A DNA stretch of 64,000 nucleotides, taken from the NCBI GenBank assembly GCA_900112785.1, contig FONB01000015.1, positions 52,447 to 116,446 on the forward strand, read 5' to 3'. Position 1 is the first letter of the stretch. Each line of letters begins with the position of its first letter. A program made the position numbers and the translations under genes. Source of the stretch: Phytobacter palmae. Lineage in GTDB: Bacteria; Pseudomonadota; Gammaproteobacteria; Enterobacterales; Enterobacteriaceae. A model generated the notes under the pieces. That model searched no databases. It saw only the letters and a list, made by a program, of their open reading frames with translations, and was not told the DNA's origin. Of the stretch, positions 63,971 to 64,000 are shown piece after piece.

Positions 63971-64000
63971 CGTTCAAAAAAATAGAACATGTTTTGAGCG

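Noticed and set aside
61000..64000. Phase-variation switch (hin recombinase, hix repeats) for the flagellin
   Set aside because: No recombinase frame and no paired inverted repeats flanking the promoter were seen in this window.

Overview
The window is a stretch of enterobacterial chromosome. Gene order runs gyrB - yidA - cbrA - dgoRKADT - yidR - yidQ - ibpAB - yidE - yidI/yidHG - dsdA - emrD - tisB/istR - ivbL-ilvBN, followed by yicN - nepI - yicL. This is the gyrB-to-ilvBN neighbourhood of E. coli, Salmonella and Citrobacter. A Salmonella-type deoQKPX operon, ERIC elements and the mixture of catabolic loci fit a Citrobacter-like member of the Enterobacteriaceae. I cannot name the species from the sequence alone. 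I saw no rRNA, tRNA, CRISPR array, transposase or phage genes.

Layout. 1-12.7 kb: end of gyrB, a LysR/oxidoreductase pair, yidA, cbrA and the complete D-galactonate operon with two DgoR-type operators. 12.4-18.4 kb: yidQ, the heat-shock pair ibpA-ibpB with a sigma-32 promoter and two ROSE-like RNA thermometers, yidE, yidIHG and a lone D-serine dehydratase. 18.6-24.8 kb: a secreted glycosidase-like protein whose tail is antisense to emrD, a DMT transporter, the SOS toxin/antitoxin-RNA locus tisB/istR (with LexA box), and the attenuated ivbL-ilvBN operon. 24.8-29.2 kb: deoQ and deoKPX for deoxyribose use. 29.4-32.1 kb: yicN, nepI, yicL.

From 32 kb the content is accessory catabolism. There is an aryl-beta-glucoside/cellobiose PTS operon (IIB-IIC-phosphoglucosidase-IIA-porin) with a divergent LacI regulator, operator palindromes and an ERIC repeat inside the operon. 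kptA follows, then a tartrate-dehydratase-like operon (MFS, alpha, beta, FAH-family enzyme) with a LysR gene at its far end. A cluster of redox enzymes comes next (nitroreductase, aldo-keto reductase, cupin, SDR), with LysR and WYL regulators. Then come a VapC toxin remnant, a cystine-type ABC transporter, and the yjhI-yjhH-yjhG-yjhF D-xylonate operon.

The last 5 kb is a surface-structure region. A pilus chaperone and tip-adhesin-like gene have no usher or major pilin beside them. A 635-residue flagellin stands alone, preceded by a sigma-28 promoter, and has a repeat-built variable domain. A small BhsA-type periplasmic protein follows. The solitary sigma-28-driven flagellin is the most interesting feature of the window. 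Second are the tartrate-dehydratase/FAH operon, the GH/emrD antisense overlap and the usher-less pilus pair.
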